64,000 nt of DNA from NCBI RefSeq assembly GCF_037023725.1, contig NZ_CP146077.1, positions 3,323,001 through 3,387,000 on the forward strand, in the 5' to 3' direction. The notes beneath the pieces are model-generated. The model was not told where the DNA came from. It made no database searches and saw nothing but the letters and a program-made list of their open reading frames with translations. A program made the translations under genes and the position numbers. Below, one piece after another: positions 8,883 to 18,143 of the stretch (position 1 is the stretch's first letter; each line of letters starts with the position of its first letter). Source of the stretch: Pseudomonas bubulae (lineage in GTDB: Bacteria > Pseudomonadota > Gammaproteobacteria > Pseudomonadales > Pseudomonadaceae).

Positions 8883-9546
8883 GTTTAATCTCTACGTAGT
8901 TAGTCCCATAACAATACACCAACTTTGGAGTTTTCCGCCAATCGTTTAGGTATAAGATCCATGAGTAACGATCACGAAGACGCGCACTGTGGAGTCTGGG
9001 CTCACACTCTAATTTTATTCGCTCCCTGTCAAAAGCGAAGTATTGAGGTCAACATCTTTGTGGCATGGATGTGTCTATGAAACTAGGGGTTATTTAGGAT
9101 GATGTGCTGAGTATTCTGAGATTTACCCAGCAGCTGCAGACGCGGCTGTGCCTTATAGGTCGGTTGAGCAAGGGCGAATCGCGACTTACTCCGCTCACGC
9201 CGAGTATCTCACTAACGAGATACTGAAAATCATGCCCGTCGGGACATTGCCGACCAATTCGAAGGGTTCCCGTCTTGAGGCAGATTTGGGTATGTAGATC
9301 GGACACCGGGCCCAGCCCAAGCAGGCCTTTTAAATCCACTGAATGTCCAGTCACGCCTCGGGCTACTTCAACGGCTTCTTGCGGATTGACCTGCTGACTA
9401 AGGTAACCATCGCCCTGCCTCTGCCCAAAGTCGTCGGTGTGTGTGTAAATCGATGTAAGCGCCTCCTAAAACAGGCATATTGGATTGTAGAGCGTAGCCA
9501 CAGTGTTAATTGGTCAGTACAGCAGCTATTTTTGGGAGCATGAATC
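8883..9546. other. Intergenic region with an unassigned open frame (minus strand, 9094-9463)
   Basis: The minus strand is open for about 120 codons (for example DDFGQRQGDGYLSQQVNPQE and KTGTLRIGRQCPDGHDFQYL). AGGAGG lies upstream, but there is no ATG, GTG or TTG at a useful distance. It may be a gene relic; I do not recognise it. The rest should carry the promoters of the MvaT-like gene and chrA. Confidence 0.3.
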
Positions 9547-10764
9547 TTGTCAGCTGAAAGTAGTACCAAGATGATTACAGCCCATACCCCGTGGACGGTT
9601 TTTCTGGTGTTCTTGCGCTTGGGATTCATCTCCTTCGGAGGGCCAATTGCCCACCTAGGTTACTTCCGCGAAGAGTTTGTTGTTCGGCGCCAATGGCTCA
9701 GTGAGCGCAGTTATATCGATTTGGTCGCCCTGTGCCAGTTTCTGCCAGGGCCTGCCAGTAGCCAGGTAGGCATAGGTTTGGGGCTATCGCGTGCTGGTTT
9801 CTCTGGAGCAGTTGCCGCGTGGGCTGGGTTTACACTGCCATCGGCAATAATCCTCGTTTTGTTTGCGCAAGGGATGTCCGCGTGGGGAAATGCATTCCCA
9901 AGCGGTCTTTTGCACGGACTTAAGATCGTCGCGGTCGCTGTTGTTGCTCAAGCCGTCTGGGGAATGGCGCGCAATATTTGTACTGATGTGCCCAGGGTAA
10001 CCATCGCTGTGTTTGCAGCTTGCGCAGCACTCATCTGGCCAAATGCCTGGGGGCAGATCGCCGTGATTATCTGCAGTGCTGTCATCGGTCTGATGCTTTT
10101 CAAGCCCGCTCAACAGCATACAGCTGAGCCCCTTCCAATATCAGTTAGCCGAAAAGTAGGTCTGGTATCATTGGTGGTGTTCTTTGGCTTATTGGTAGGC
10201 CTACCATTATTGATCCAGGTTTGGCCCTCTGAAGCACTAGCCATGACGAATGCCTTTTTCCGAGCAGGGTCATTAGTTTTTGGAGGGGGGCATGTTGTAC
10301 TACCGTTACTTCAGTCTGCGACCGTATTCAACGGATGGGTAACCGACGACACATTCATTGCAGGGTATGGCTTAGCACAGGCCGTACCGGGCCCGCTCTT
10401 TACCTTCGCAGCATTTCTCGGAGCGTCCATGAACGCCCAACCCTCTGGTTGGATCGGAGCTACGGTATGCCTGGTCGCTATCTTCGCACCTTCATTCCTA
10501 CTCGTAATCGGCGTGCTGCCATTCTGGGAGCAACTACGACATAGTTTTCGCACCCAATCGGCCCTTGCAGGAATTAATGCGGGAGTAGTAGGGCTACTCT
10601 TGGCGGCCTTATATAACCCAGTCTGGACGAGTGCAATTTTGAAACCTCAAGACTTCGGTTTGGCGCTGATAGCCCTTGTCGCCCTAATGTTTTGGAGGGT
10701 TCCCCCATGGGTAGTCGTCTTGGGCAGTGGAATGCTTGGATGGTGGCTCAGCGGTGTACTTTGA
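9547..10764 (+). CDS. chrA: ChrA-type chromate transporter (CHR family)
   Basis: A long-chain CHR protein of 405 residues with two homologous membrane halves. The N half carries FISFGGPIAHLGYFREEFV and QFLPGPASSQVG; the C half repeats the pattern as GSLVFGGGHVVLPLL and QAVPGPLFTFAAFLG. CHR proteins expel chromate and perhaps other oxyanions. The TTG at 9547 follows GGGAG by eight bases; an ATG at 9571 has no ribosome site. It lies 80 bases before the fluoride-riboswitch-like leader, so it is upstream of, not under, that switch. Family certain; chromate specificity is assumed from the family. Confidence 0.9.
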   Translation: MSAESSTKMITAHTPWTVFLVFLRLGFISFGGPIAHLGYFREEFVVRRQWLSERSYIDLVALCQFLPGPASSQVGIGLGLSRAGFSGAVAAWAGFTLPSAIILVLFAQGMSAWGNAFPSGLLHGLKIVAVAVVAQAVWGMARNICTDVPRVTIAVFAACAALIWPNAWGQIAVIICSAVIGLMLFKPAQQHTAEPLPISVSRKVGLVSLVVFFGLLVGLPLLIQVWPSEALAMTNAFFRAGSLVFGGGHVVLPLLQSATVFNGWVTDDTFIAGYGLAQAVPGPLFTFAAFLGASMNAQPSGWIGATVCLVAIFAPSFLLVIGVLPFWEQLRHSFRTQSALAGINAGVVGLLLAALYNPVWTSAILKPQDFGLALIALVALMFWRVPPWVVVLGSGMLGWWLSGVL

Positions 10765-10845
10765 AAGCAAGCATCAGCCAAAGGTATCTTGATCTGTATA
10801 GGAGGTTATTGATGTCAGTAGCGCGGATGCTATAGGATCTTATCA

Positions 10846-10946
10846 GGAGATTGCATTCCTCCTTTAACCGCCTTGTGCTGATGATGCCTACGTGAACCCT
10901 GGACAGGGTGCGTAGGTGTGCCTCCCTGTCCCTAATTTAGGACAGG
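10846..10946 (+). promoter_or_regulatory. Fluoride riboswitch (crcB motif)-like leader
   Basis: GGAGATTGCATTCCTCC (10846-10862) followed by TTAACC and CTGATGATGCCTACG (10878-10892) matches the conserved core of the fluoride aptamer as I know it from Pseudomonas syringae, where the first block reads GGAGATGGCATTCCTCC. GCAT in the loop can pair with ATGC at the 3' end as the pseudoknot. The hairpin between the blocks is shortened to about two base pairs. Downstream, CCTACG (10887-10892) can pair with CGTAGG (10911-10916), and CCCTGTCC (10924-10931) can pair either with GGACAGGG (10901-10908) or with GGACAGG (10940-10946): competing folds typical of an expression platform. It precedes crcB, as expected. 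Confidence 0.78.
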
Positions 10947-11034
10947 ATATGATCTTACTTTTCGTGATTCGCCCATCTTACAGCGCTGTCCCTCTGCATG
11001 CTTGGCCCTCCAGGTTTGGTAAGGAGTGCTCGCC

Positions 11035-11418
11035 ATGCTGAAATCATTGATCGTCATTGCCATCGGCGCCTCAGTTGGTGCTTGGTTACGCTGGCTTTTG
11101 GGTATAAAGCTGAACGCTCTATTTCCTACGATTCCTCCCGGGACTGTAGTCGCGAACATGGTCGGGGGTTATCTCATAGGGCTGACCATCGCCTTCTTGG
11201 CTGCATCGCCTTCGCTCAGCTCTGAATGGCGCCTCCTGATCATCACCGGATTTTGTGGTGGTCTTACCACTTTTTCTACATTTTCAGCCGAAACAGTCAC
11301 CTTGATTCAGGAAGGAAAACTGCTCTGGGCGCTTGGCTCAATTTCGTTGCACGTGGTTGGTTCGTTGACGATGACCACTGCCGGGCTTCTTTCATACCAA
11401 GTGATTGGTACTCGCTGA
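11035..11418 (+). CDS. crcB: Fluoride exporter CrcB/Fluc
   Basis: A protein of 127 residues with four membrane helices, the usual Fluc size. Fluc works as an antiparallel dimer that lets F- leave the cell. The signature [15 protein letters not shown] lies around residues 72-86, with the Thr/Phe track and the Na+-binding break in helix 3, and the conserved Asn is in [13 protein letters not shown] chose the ATG eight bases after AAGGAG; a GTG at 11026 lies inside that ribosome site. First gene after the fluoride riboswitch-like leader; a DUF190 stub and ppa follow on the same strand. Confidence 0.93.
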   Translation: MLKSLIVIAIGASVGAWLRWLLGIKLNALFPTIPPGTVVANMVGGYLIGLTIAFLAASPSLSSEWRLLIITGFCGGLTTFSTFSAETVTLIQEGKLLWALGSISLHVVGSLTMTTAGLLSYQVIGTR

Positions 11419-11428
11419 GGGGATAGAC

Positions 11429-11587
11429 ATGAAAGGCTTTATGGTCGTTTTCTTTACTCAAAAAAACCGTCGCTATCAGGGAAAGATGTTAGGTGAATGG
11501 ATCGTCGATTTGCCAAAAGAAATGAGCCCACTTGGGATAGATCCGTCCGACGCAACCACTTCTACAACATCGGAGGTAAGAACATGA
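11429..11587 (+). pseudogene. Truncated DUF190 protein
   Basis: The 52-codon frame begins MKGFMVVFFTQKNRRYQGKM and [12 protein letters not shown], the start of DUF190 proteins, which often sit directly beside crcB. The family is about 100 residues long; here the match stops after about 35 residues and a short unrelated tail leads to a TGA that overlaps the ppa start codon (ATGA). It has a good ribosome site (GAGGGG). A deletion that removed the second half of DUF190 explains this. The stub may still be translated and couple ribosomes into ppa. Confidence 0.7.
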
Positions 11588-12114
11588 GCTACGCGGACAT
11601 TCCTGCTGGTAACGCGATCCCCGATGACTTCTTCACAGTTATTGAGATCCCTGCAAACCACTCGCCGATCAAGTACGAGGTCGACAAGCAGAGCGGACAG
11701 ATCTTCGTTGACCGCTTCCTAAGCACACCGATGTTCTATCCGGCCAACTACGGGTTCATTCCAAATACGTTGAGCGATGACGGAGATCCTCTGGACGTCC
11801 TGGTGGTTTGCCCTTATCCCGTCTCACCTGGAGTTGTCATCCGCAGTCGCCCGGTGGGTGTGATGTATATGACTGACGAAGCCGGAGCGGATGCCAAGGT
11901 GATTGCTGTGCCTCATGAAAAACTCAGCTCGATGTACAACGACGTAAAGGAGTGCTCAGACCTCCCTGCGCTACTCCTCGCACAGATCCAGCACTTCTTT
12001 GAAAACTACAAAGCATTGGAGCCGGGTAAGTGGGTGAAGATGGGGCGTTGGGGGAGCGCGGATGAGGCGCGGGAAGAGATTCGCAAGTCGGTAGCTGCGT
12101 ATATTCCCAAGTAG
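11584..12114 (+). CDS. ppa: Soluble family I inorganic pyrophosphatase
   Basis: A protein of 176 residues that hydrolyses pyrophosphate to phosphate, keeping biosynthetic reactions going. It shows [20 protein letters not shown] with the family I signature DGDPLDV, plus the upstream IKYEVDK lysine/glutamate site. Fluoride is a classic inhibitor of family I pyrophosphatase, so a second copy in a fluoride operon makes sense as a target-replacement gene. The ATG follows GGAGG by seven bases; the longer frame from 11497 overlaps DUF190 and is unlikely. Third gene in the crcB transcript. Confidence 0.95.
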   Translation: MSYADIPAGNAIPDDFFTVIEIPANHSPIKYEVDKQSGQIFVDRFLSTPMFYPANYGFIPNTLSDDGDPLDVLVVCPYPVSPGVVIRSRPVGVMYMTDEAGADAKVIAVPHEKLSSMYNDVKECSDLPALLLAQIQHFFENYKALEPGKWVKMGRWGSADEAREEIRKSVAAYIPK

Positions 12115-12330
12115 GTTTCACTCCAAATTGAAAGCATCAGCCGGGAGTCAGAACTGAGGGGCAAGTGATTTGCCTCTCAGTCGCTCGGGACATCAAATGT
12201 CGAGGGAACCACACGCATAGAAAAGTGGATGGCTATGCTGCGCATGACTCAACTCAATCAAAGTCATTCCAGAATATCGGCCTTTGATAACCCACTTATG
12301 GGGTCGCGCTATCATGCATTTGACGATTTC

Positions 12331-12765
12331 CTATTTGACTAAGGTGATTGGTATATCTGAGAGCTGAATCACCTTTGCCGCGACAGAGCCCAGAAAAATC
12401 CCTGCAAGAAAGCCGTTGCCATGTGAGCCTAGGATGATGTTGTTACATCCTAAAGAGTGTGAGCACGCCACGATTTGGCTTGCTGCATCGCCTTGCAAGG
12501 TGTGAAGTGTAAATGCAACCCCTTCCTGCTTCAGAAGCACCCCAGCTTTTTGTGAGCTCTCAGCACTTTTATCACCGTAGTAACGATCAATCTCATCCGC
12601 TCTCATGTCGTGTGCAATTCGAGTTGGTAACAGTGGCTGTACATTCACCAGATGTACCTCAACACTACCGCCCAGTAATCCGCCATCTTGGATTAGCCCA
12701 AGAAGGTAACGCACTGCGCGCTCCGAGTGCTCGGAGCCATCGACAGCTACAAGTATTTTATGCAT
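12331..12765 (-). CDS. Universal stress protein, UspA family
   Basis: A single-domain Usp of 144 residues. It starts MHKILVAVDGSEHSERAVRY and ends with the ATP-binding motif G-x2-G-x9-G-S (GSHGNGFLAGIFLGS), so it is of the ATP-binding type. Usp proteins modulate metabolism under stress; target unknown. GAGGA precedes the ATG. It lies 67 bases beyond the P-type ATPase and in the same direction, probably one operon with it. Usp genes occur repeatedly beside crcB and ppa in fluoride-resistance loci, as far as I recall. Confidence 0.92.
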   Translation of the reverse strand: MHKILVAVDGSEHSERAVRYLLGLIQDGGLLGGSVEVHLVNVQPLLPTRIAHDMRADEIDRYYGDKSAESSQKAGVLLKQEGVAFTLHTLQGDAASQIVACSHSLGCNNIILGSHGNGFLAGIFLGSVAAKVIQLSDIPITLVK

Positions 12766-12832
12766 TTTCTAAATCCTCTTTCAGTGGCATGAAGATGCTT
12801 GTCGTTAGGGGATTGCCAGCTTGCAATCAGTT

Positions 12833-15565
12833 CTACTCGGACAGGCGGATTCGAATCTGTTTTTCAATCTCGATGATCGCAAAGAGCGCAACACCGACCC
12901 CGATGATAAGTAGGCCATCAAGGAAGGGGATCGCTTCTGTGGCAAACACCTTTTGCAGAGGTGGCGCGTAGGTGATGGCGAACTGGGCCAAGGTAACCAC
13001 TGCGACGGTCATCCACACGACCTTGGTGCCACGAACGCCCTTCCAGGTGAGCGATGTGCTGTAGAGATTACGAATAAAGAACAGATGGAAAATTTCCATC
13101 ACGACTAGCGTATTCACCGCGATGGTTCGGGCCAACTCCACGGAGTAGCCACGGTCGAGCGCATACGAAAAAATGCCGTAAACACCACAGAGGAACAGAA
13201 TAGAAACAAGCACCATATGCCAAACCAACGCACCGCTTATGAGTGGCTCCTTGCGGGAACGGGGCGGTCTGCGCATTGTGTTTTCTTCGGTAGGCTCGAA
13301 CGCCAATGCGATGCCGAGCGTTACTGCGGTAATAAGATTAATCCACAGAATCTGTATCGCCGTGACCGGCAGTGTAAGGCCGAGGAGCAGGGCCACGATG
13401 ATGGTCATGGCTTCACCCGCGCTTGTGGGAAGCGTCCAGCTCAGGACTTTCTTAATATTGTCGTAGACTGTACGCCCCTCGCGCACTGCAGCAACGATGG
13501 ACGCGAAGTTGTCATCAGCCAGCACCAGGTCGGCAGCTTCCTTGGCGGCGTCACTACCTTTCCCCCCCATAGCGATGCCAGCATCGGCACGCTTTAGCGC
13601 TGGTGCGTCATTAACGCCATCGCCCGTCATTGCCACTGTCATGCCATTCGACTGCAGCAGCATGACTAACCTGAGTTTATGTTCAGGGCTGGTACGAGCA
13701 AAGATATTGACTTCCTTTACCGCCTCCTTGAGGGCGGCATCGTTCATGGAGTCCAGGTCTACACCAGTCAGCACCTTGTCGGGATTATGCAAGCCAATCT
13801 GACGACCGATTGCGGCGGCGGTGCCGCCATGATCGCCAGTGATCATTTTTACAACAATGCCCGCTGCCTGGCATTGTTGAACTGCCTTTATCGTCTCGGG
13901 TCTAGGCGGATCAATTAGCCCGACCATGCCCAACAAGGTTAACTTCCCTTGCACGTCCCCAAACTCCAACACAGTGTGCTCTGGCTGAACTGACCTAGCT
14001 GCAAACGCCAATACACGCTGCCCTTTTGCGGCGATGGTGTTTGCCTGTTCGTACCAGTAGTCCGCGTTAAGGGGCTCAGTCACGCCATCGGTTACGAACT
14101 GCCGCGTGCTCATGGCCAGTATTTGCTCTGGTGCACCTTTTACATAGATAGAAGCATGGCTATTATGGTTGTGATGGAGGGTCGCCATAAAACGGTGTTT
14201 CGCGTCAAACGGAATGGCATCGCTTCGTGGCCAGGTACGATGATCTTCATCGCTATCTATTCCGGTTTTTCCGGAAAACGCTAGCAAGGCTCCCTCCATC
14301 GGATCGCCTTCAACCGTCCATAAGTCTTTATTCTGGCGCAGCACGGCATCGTTGCAGAGACCTGCTGCTCGCCCCAATTCTGAGAGCGCAGGGTGAGACG
14401 ATATCTCGATCAGCTGATCGGCAATCCTGAAGCCTCCCGCTGGCTGATAACCTGCGCCATCGACTGTGAAGAGAAGATCGTTCGTGACGACCGATGCGAC
14501 CATCATTTCGTTGCGGGTCAGTGTTCCAGTTTTGTCAGTGCAGATGACGGATACCGAGCCTAGTGTTTCGATGGCAGGCAGGCGACGCACGATAGCGTTG
14601 CGGCGAGCCATTGCGCGAACTCCGACAGCCAACGTGATGGTAAGGACGGCGGGCAATCCTTCAGGTATCGCCGCTACTGACATCCCGACTACGATCATGA
14701 AAATCTCTGTGAACTCGTAGTGCGCGACATAATGGCCGAACATGAGCAGAAGGCCACCGACTAGCAAGATCAAGATCGTCAGCCAACGTGCAAAGACGTT
14801 CATTTGCTGCACCAGCGGAGTTGTCAGCGTTTCTACTCTAGCAAGTAGCGTACTGATGCGTCCGATCTCAGCTGCAGCTGCGGTAGCAACTACAACCCCT
14901 GTAGCTTGTCCGCATGTCACGAGCGTACCGCTGAACGCCATGCAGGTACGATCACCCAGAGCGGCTTTAAGGCCCACTGGTTCGGTATGCTTTTCTGCTG
15001 GTACGGATTCACCTGTGAGAATTGCTTCTTGAATTTGTAGTCTGTTCACGTGCAGCAGACGTAGATCAGCAGGTACTTTGTCTCCGGCTTCCAGCAATAC
15101 GATGTCGCCCGGTACTAGCTCCTCACCTACAACGCTCAAGCGTTGGCCTGCGCGAATCACGGCGGCGTGCGGTGCCAGCATCTGCCGGATAGCTTCCATG
15201 GCCTTTTCCGCTTTACCTTCCTGGACGTAGCCAATGATCGCGTTTGCAATAACTACCGCAAGAATCACCACCGTATCCCACAGATGTTGAAGCATCGCGG
15301 TAATCGCTGCAGAACCTAGAAGCACATAAATCAGAATGTTGTGAAATTGCAGCAAAAATCGCAGCCACGCAGGTCGCCGTGCTACTTCTGGCAGGCGATT
15401 AAAACCAGTTCGGTCAAGCCGAGTTTGAACCTCGGCGGCCTCTAGCCCGACATGCTCATTAACCTGAAGGAGGTTCATTACCTGCTCTGCAGGCAAGGCA
15501 TGCCAAGCCGCAGAGTTTGTGAGGGTTGGTGTTTGCTCAGTTGCTGCGTAGACCACCGGCTTCAT
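12833..15565 (-). CDS. P-type cation-transporting ATPase (class II-like)
   Basis: A protein of 910 residues with all pump domains: actuator loop with ILTGESVPAEK, phosphorylation site CTDKTGTLTRNEM, nucleotide domain, hinge TGDGVNDAPALKRADAGIAMG, and ten predicted helices. Helix M4 has PEGLP as in Ca2+ pumps (PacL/SERCA). In M6 the segment is WINLITAVTLGIA, whereas Ca2+ pumps have N-L-V-T-D-G; the Asp that binds calcium is Ala here, so another ion or altered stoichiometry is likely. I start at the ATG of MKPVVY preceded by AAGG. UspA follows downstream. Pump class is certain, ion is not. Confidence 0.92.
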   Translation of the reverse strand: MKPVVYAATEQTPTLTNSAAWHALPAEQVMNLLQVNEHVGLEAAEVQTRLDRTGFNRLPEVARRPAWLRFLLQFHNILIYVLLGSAAITAMLQHLWDTVVILAVVIANAIIGYVQEGKAEKAMEAIRQMLAPHAAVIRAGQRLSVVGEELVPGDIVLLEAGDKVPADLRLLHVNRLQIQEAILTGESVPAEKHTEPVGLKAALGDRTCMAFSGTLVTCGQATGVVVATAAAAEIGRISTLLARVETLTTPLVQQMNVFARWLTILILLVGGLLLMFGHYVAHYEFTEIFMIVVGMSVAAIPEGLPAVLTITLAVGVRAMARRNAIVRRLPAIETLGSVSVICTDKTGTLTRNEMMVASVVTNDLLFTVDGAGYQPAGGFRIADQLIEISSHPALSELGRAAGLCNDAVLRQNKDLWTVEGDPMEGALLAFSGKTGIDSDEDHRTWPRSDAIPFDAKHRFMATLHHNHNSHASIYVKGAPEQILAMSTRQFVTDGVTEPLNADYWYEQANTIAAKGQRVLAFAARSVQPEHTVLEFGDVQGKLTLLGMVGLIDPPRPETIKAVQQCQAAGIVVKMITGDHGGTAAAIGRQIGLHNPDKVLTGVDLDSMNDAALKEAVKEVNIFARTSPEHKLRLVMLLQSNGMTVAMTGDGVNDAPALKRADAGIAMGGKGSDAAKEAADLVLADDNFASIVAAVREGRTVYDNIKKVLSWTLPTSAGEAMTIIVALLLGLTLPVTAIQILWINLITAVTLGIALAFEPTEENTMRRPPRSRKEPLISGALVWHMVLVSILFLCGVYGIFSYALDRGYSVELARTIAVNTLVVMEIFHLFFIRNLYSTSLTWKGVRGTKVVWMTVAVVTLAQFAITYAPPLQKVFATEAIPFLDGLLIIGVGVALFAIIEIEKQIRIRLSE

Positions 15566-15813
15566 CAATGAGTACCTTCTGTGTACGCAGCTCAACTGAA
15601 TCGAGCTTGAGTGGTCGTGAATAAATCGAAATGCTAAAAAGTCGGTTATCGCTTTGAAAGCCTCTCAGCATACTAGCTGACACCAAGTCAAAAACTCACA
15701 CAACCAACAGTCAGATGATTATTGACCCAAATCATGTTATTGGTGACCTGTAGTGTGACAAGATATTTTGCTGAGCAACCAACCTCCTTACAGCCAATAG
15801 CAGTAATCATATC

Positions 15814-15863
15814 GACAGGCAGACAGGCAGACAGGCAGACAGGCAGACAGGCAGACAGGCAGA
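15814..15863. repeat. Tandem octamer repeat, six perfect copies of GACAGGCA
   Basis: Six exact copies of GACAGGCA in direct tandem from 15814 to 15861, then GA of a seventh. An exact octamer array of this kind is prone to slipped-strand length change. It lies about 250 bases upstream of the ATPase start. Confidence 0.95.
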
Positions 15864-15870
15864 ATAAAAA

Positions 15871-15902
15871 ACACAAACAAACACAAACACAAACACAAAC
15901 AA
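15871..15902. repeat. Short-period (ACAAAC)-type repeat
   Basis: Directly after the octamer array the plus strand reads as runs of ACAAAC and ACAAACAA, a purine-rich low-complexity tract of about 30 bases. Confidence 0.85.
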
Positions 15903-16482
15903 CCTATTATTATGATAATAAAACCAGCACACAATATGCCCTCCCCTGAAAACTTATACACCCCCTTTAGATCTCACACTGATCAAACCTAAAATCATCG
16001 CCCAACCGTACAAACACTTAGATTACTGAGTGTAACTATCGGACTGCACCTCATCCAGCTTTTATGACAAACTTTACAAACCGGCATTCACGCCCACACT
16101 AAAATCAATACCGCACACAATCGTAAAGCGGACGAGCAAAACCAATCCACTCTAAACAGCGATGTTAATATACTAAACTGCAACCAGTTACGAGTTACGT
16201 TCAAAACACAGGCTTCACAAACAGAGACTCTTCATGCGCAACCTGCAAATCACACTACATAATCAATAGATCGCTCGAGACATAAAATAATTTTTATTAT
16301 TTAGCAAATGACCGGCGCAACTATTACAACAGTACTACCCAAAGCAGCAATTTCAGGCTAAATACAAAGACAGCCAACAAGCAACCTTGCCTTTAACTCA
16401 ACTGTTTCAGGTTATTTAATACCACGCACTGGAGTGAATCAGATGTTAATATATTGCTTTATAAGTGACCCTAAGGATTTTG

Positions 16483-17685
16483 ATGACTAAACATCAACCT
16501 GCAGCCGCCCTCCCTAGAGCCACCGCGATTTTAGCTCGTTTCCTATCGTCGGAGTCAGCCGGCGGTATAGTACTGATGGGCGCAGCACTGGCAGCCTTGA
16601 TTGTAGCTAACTCGCCTCTGTCCCAAGGCTACTTCGCAGCGCTGCACAGCATATGGCTAGGGATGTCTGTGGAACATTGGGTCAATGACGGCCTGATGGC
16701 CATCTTCTTCCTCATGGTCGGCCTCGAGATTAAAAGAGAAGTGCTTGCTGGGGGACTTTCCACCTGGAGCCAGCGCGCCTTGCCTGGATTTGGTGCTTTA
16801 GGCGGCATGGTTGTGCCTGCGCTTATCTATATCGCCATCAACTGGGGTAACTCTGAGACCTTAAAGGGATGGGCCATCCCTGCCGCTACCGACATCGCAT
16901 TCGCTTTGGGCGTCCTATCGCTCCTGGGCAAGCGAGTCCCTACTTCGCTGAAGGTTTTCCTTGCCGCCCTAGCGATCATTGACGACCTAGGTGCTGTAGT
17001 CATCATCGCCTTTTTCTATACCACTGGTCTTTCCATGCAGATGTTGCTGGTATCGTTTGCAACCCTGGTCATTCTGATCGCAATGAATCGATTGGGCGTC
17101 AGACGATTATTCCCATATTTGCTGGTCGGTAGCGTGCTGTGGTTCTTCGTGCTGCAGTCGGGAGTGCATGCCACCCTTGCGGGTGTTGCTGTTGCACTGT
17201 GCGTCCCTATGGGCAAGCCTGAAGAGGAAGTTCGGTCTCCACTTCTGTTCCTAGAGGAAAAGCTGCATATGTGGGTAGCGTTCGCTGTGGTGCCGATTTT
17301 CGGCTTCGCCAATGCGGGTGTTTCACTGGCCGGTATTTCCATGGAGAACCTGGTTGATCCAGTTCCGCTGGGCGTTGCGCTCGGCTTGTTGGTGGGCAAG
17401 CAGATTGGTATCTTCCTATTGGCTGCTCTGGCCATTCGTATGGGCTTGGCCAAACTACCGGAAGGCAGCAATTGGGCACAGCTTTACGGCGTTGCGCTCC
17501 TGTGTGGCATCGGCTTCACCATGAGCCTGTTCATCGGAAACCTAGCGTTTGCTGGATCAGCTCACCTGATTGATGAGGTTAAAGTCGGTGTGTTGATCGG
17601 TTCCACCTTGGCTGCAATAGGTGGTGTCATGATTTTGCGCCGCAGCGCTGTGCCTGCCATTGCCGCCGCCACGCTTTCCAAATAA
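16483..17685 (+). CDS. nhaA: Na+/H+ antiporter NhaA
   Basis: A membrane protein of 400 residues exchanging two protons for one Na+. The sensor/transport Asp pair is in [15 protein letters not shown] and the third conserved Asp in [38 protein letters not shown] and [15 protein letters not shown] are also typical. I use the ATG five bases after AAGGA; a GTG six codons earlier gives the longer frame. NhaA genes are recurrent members of fluoride-riboswitch regulons by my recollection, but no aptamer precedes this copy. Fits with TrkH and BCCT nearby as ion and osmotic balance functions. Confidence 0.95.
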   Translation: MTKHQPAAALPRATAILARFLSSESAGGIVLMGAALAALIVANSPLSQGYFAALHSIWLGMSVEHWVNDGLMAIFFLMVGLEIKREVLAGGLSTWSQRALPGFGALGGMVVPALIYIAINWGNSETLKGWAIPAATDIAFALGVLSLLGKRVPTSLKVFLAALAIIDDLGAVVIIAFFYTTGLSMQMLLVSFATLVILIAMNRLGVRRLFPYLLVGSVLWFFVLQSGVHATLAGVAVALCVPMGKPEEEVRSPLLFLEEKLHMWVAFAVVPIFGFANAGVSLAGISMENLVDPVPLGVALGLLVGKQIGIFLLAALAIRMGLAKLPEGSNWAQLYGVALLCGIGFTMSLFIGNLAFAGSAHLIDEVKVGVLIGSTLAAIGGVMILRRSAVPAIAAATLSK

Positions 17686-17695
17686 GCGTAAGCGA

Positions 17696-17738
17696 GCCGG
17701 CCATAGCGTTTCTCACTGCTAGAAATTCTGTGGCCGGC
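17696..17738 (+). terminator. Hairpin after nhaA
   Basis: GCCGGCCATAG (17696-17706) pairs with CTGTGGCCGGC (17728-17738), one mismatch in eleven, ten bases after the nhaA stop. There is no clear T run, so it is a terminator-like or mRNA-stabilising hairpin. Confidence 0.6.
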
Positions 17739-18143
17739 GCATAGTCTGACGAAGTGTGGTTACCCTTTTCCATACCAAAAACTGCCGATATATGGTCTCA
17801 ACGGCTGATTGGCGGCATCCACTCGGACGCGACTTTTTCAGCATGAACGTTTCACGCTGAATGCACTGCCCCATCGATGGCTCCCGACGCTGCATCACGG
17901 CTTCGTTATGCGATATGGCCTGATGCAGATTGATCCAGTCAGGCCACATTCCATTAGCGATTTCGTTACTTTCTATTCTGACGGGCTCTAGCTGGGGCGC
18001 TACTTCGCATAGATAAAAAGTAAGCGGCTGGCTACCCCACCTTGCGTTCACGGGATGTAGTAGTCGGCTTCGGCATGTCGAAGGGAGTAACATATGCCCT
18101 GGAATGGGTCGTGTGGTCATGAATCGTTTAGGAGTTGTTCCCG
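17739..18143. other. Gene-free stretch between nhaA and the MepB gene
   Basis: About 400 bases with a partly open minus-strand frame that I cannot assign to any family. Nothing else supportable, apart from the ribosome site of the next gene. Confidence 0.3.

Larger units (their letters stand above)
15566..16482. other. Long AT-rich intergenic region between ATPase and nhaA
   Basis: About 900 bases between divergently transcribed genes. It holds a perfect octamer array and a second short-period repeat (listed separately) and otherwise AT-rich sequence without a supported gene. Both promoters must lie here; I cannot place them firmly. Confidence 0.4.

Noticed and set aside
15814..15902. CRISPR-like array
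   Set aside because: Units are 8 bases without spacers; it is a microsatellite.
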